Shown in pieces: positions 1 through 5,105 of a stretch of DNA of 5,105 bases. The DNA lies in NCBI GenBank assembly GCA_004322325.1, contig SCTP01000208.1, positions 1 to 5,105 on the forward strand, written 5' to 3'. The DNA comes from Gammaproteobacteria bacterium. Lineage in GTDB: Bacteria > Pseudomonadota > Gammaproteobacteria > DSM-16500. A program made the translations under genes and the position numbers. The stretch's first letter is position 1; each line of letters begins with the position of its first letter. The notes beneath the pieces are model-generated. The model saw only the letters and a program-made list of their open reading frames with translations. It had not been told where the DNA came from and did no database searches.

Positions 1-892
1 GAAAAACGCCGACATGGCGATGTATAAAGCGAAACATAGCGGTGGTGGAACGTATCAATATTACACGCAAGAAATGAATGTGACCGCACGAGAACATATC
101 AAATTAGAGGCAGAATTACGTAAGGCCATTCAAAATAAAGAATTTGTACTGCATTATCAACCGCAATTAGATTTGAAAACAGGAACCATTGGCCGTGTTG
201 AAGCATTAATTCGTTGGGAACATCCTGAATTAGGCATGATTAGCCCGGCAAAATTTATTCCGCTAGCAGAAGAAACTGGCTTGATTATGCCGATTGGTGA
301 ATGGGCACTGTATGAAGCTTGCCGCACCAGTAAAAAGTGGCAAGAGGAAGGATATGATCCTATCACCGTCGCCGTCAATATCTCTCCTAAACAATTCCGA
401 CATCAAGATGTAGCGCAAATTGTGCAAGATGTATTAAAAGAAACAGGTCTCAACGCAAAGTGCCTCGAAATAGAAATCACAGAAACTGCCGTGATGGATG
501 ATGTGCAATTGGCCATTAGTCGTTTAAATAGCATCAGTGCCATGGGTGTCCAAATTTCAGTAGATGACTTCGGTACGGGTTATACCTCTATCAGCTATCT
601 CAAGCAATTTCCTGTGAGCGTTTTAAAAATTGATCAACATTTTATTAAAGGTATTCCCAACAATCAGAATGACGTGGCTATTACCAGTGCCGTCATTGCT
701 CTTGCACATAACCTTGGGTTAGAAGTAGTAGCTGAAGGCGTTGAAACGGCTGAGCAAATGCAATACCTTGCTGATCATAAGTGTGATTTAATCCAAGGTT
801 ATTTCTTAAGTCGGCCTCTTCCTGCTAGCAAGGTTATTTTGCAATTTAACAAAGGCGGCATAGTAAAAGACACTATTTTTCAATCGGAATAA
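1..892 (+). CDS. GGDEF-EAL cyclic-di-GMP phosphodiesterase (5' partial)
   Basis: The gene enters from the left edge; the frame is open from base 2, so the ATG at 14 is internal and not the start. The first visible residues (KNADMAMYKAK) are the typical last helix of a GGDEF domain. A complete EAL domain follows, which hydrolyses cyclic-di-GMP to pGpG. Counting from the Met at base 14, the catalytic set is intact: EAL at 63-65 within EALIR, Asn122 in NIS, Glu154 in EITET, the DDFGTG loop at 184-189, Lys205 in LKID, Glu241 in EGVET and Gln261 in QGYFLSRP. The phosphodiesterase should therefore be active. Whether the GGDEF half is active cannot be judged, because its active site lies outside the window, as do any sensory domains. 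The next gene starts six bases after the stop, so the two are very likely co-transcribed. Confidence 0.95.
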   Translation, partial: KNADMAMYKAKHSGGGTYQYYTQEMNVTAREHIKLEAELRKAIQNKEFVLHYQPQLDLKTGTIGRVEALIRWEHPELGMISPAKFIPLAEETGLIMPIGEWALYEACRTSKKWQEEGYDPITVAVNISPKQFRHQDVAQIVQDVLKETGLNAKCLEIEITETAVMDDVQLAISRLNSISAMGVQISVDDFGTGYTSISYLKQFPVSVLKIDQHFIKGIPNNQNDVAITSAVIALAHNLGLEVVAEGVETAEQMQYLADHKCDLIQGYFLSRPLPASKVILQFNKGGIVKDTIFQSE

Positions 893-898
893 TGCTTC

Positions 899-901
<3 letters not shown>
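886..901 (+). promoter_or_regulatory. Weak ribosome-binding site and coupled start of the NRPS gene
   Basis: The upstream stop TAA (890-892) and the NRPS start ATG (899-901) are six bases apart. The only Shine-Dalgarno-like string is GGAA at 886-889, about ten bases before the ATG and inside the last codons of the EAL gene. An earlier ATG at 892-894 overlaps the stop but runs into TGA after six codons, so it is not the start. The weak site and short gap suggest translational coupling to the upstream gene. This is inference from spacing. Confidence 0.4.

Positions 902-5105
<4,204 letters not shown>

Noticed and set aside
157..378. Minus-strand open frame opposite the EAL domain
   Set aside because: It is antisense to conserved EAL catalytic motifs and shows no domain or ribosome-binding site, so it is a shadow.

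Overview
The window is about 5.1 kb of moderately AT-rich bacterial DNA. It holds two tightly packed plus-strand genes and the tail of a housekeeping gene on the minus strand. The full EAL domain, the NRPS-style megaenzyme and the LigA-type BRCT tail point to a gammaproteobacterium. The low GC would fit a Legionella/Coxiella-like lineage, but that placement is a guess from composition and style, not from a marker gene.

Layout. Bases 1-892 carry the 3' end of a GGDEF-EAL cyclic-di-GMP protein. Only the last helix of the GGDEF domain is visible, followed by a complete EAL phosphodiesterase domain with all its catalytic motifs. Six bases later (899-4921) begins a 1340-residue single-module NRPS-like enzyme. 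Its domains are: C-terminal lobe of a condensation domain, adenylation domain, carrier protein, NAD(P)H-dependent thioester reductase. The adenylation domain is interrupted between core motifs A8 and A9 by about 105 residues that read as a PilZ domain, the classic cyclic-di-GMP receptor fold. Bases 4869-5105 on the minus strand are the C-terminal BRCT domain of NAD-dependent DNA ligase LigA, which converges on the NRPS gene and overlaps its 3' end by 53 bp. No stretch over 300 bases lacks a gene. I see no RNA genes, mobile elements or CRISPR arrays.

How the parts may work together (inference). An enzyme that breaks (and perhaps makes) cyclic-di-GMP sits in the same transcription unit as a biosynthetic enzyme with a probable cyclic-di-GMP sensor built into the mobile subdomain of its adenylation domain. 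This suggests a second-messenger-gated synthetase that activates one amino acid (or similar acid), loads it on its carrier protein and releases it reductively as an aldehyde or alcohol. The product, its substrate and actual ligand binding by the PilZ-like insert cannot be settled from sequence alone.
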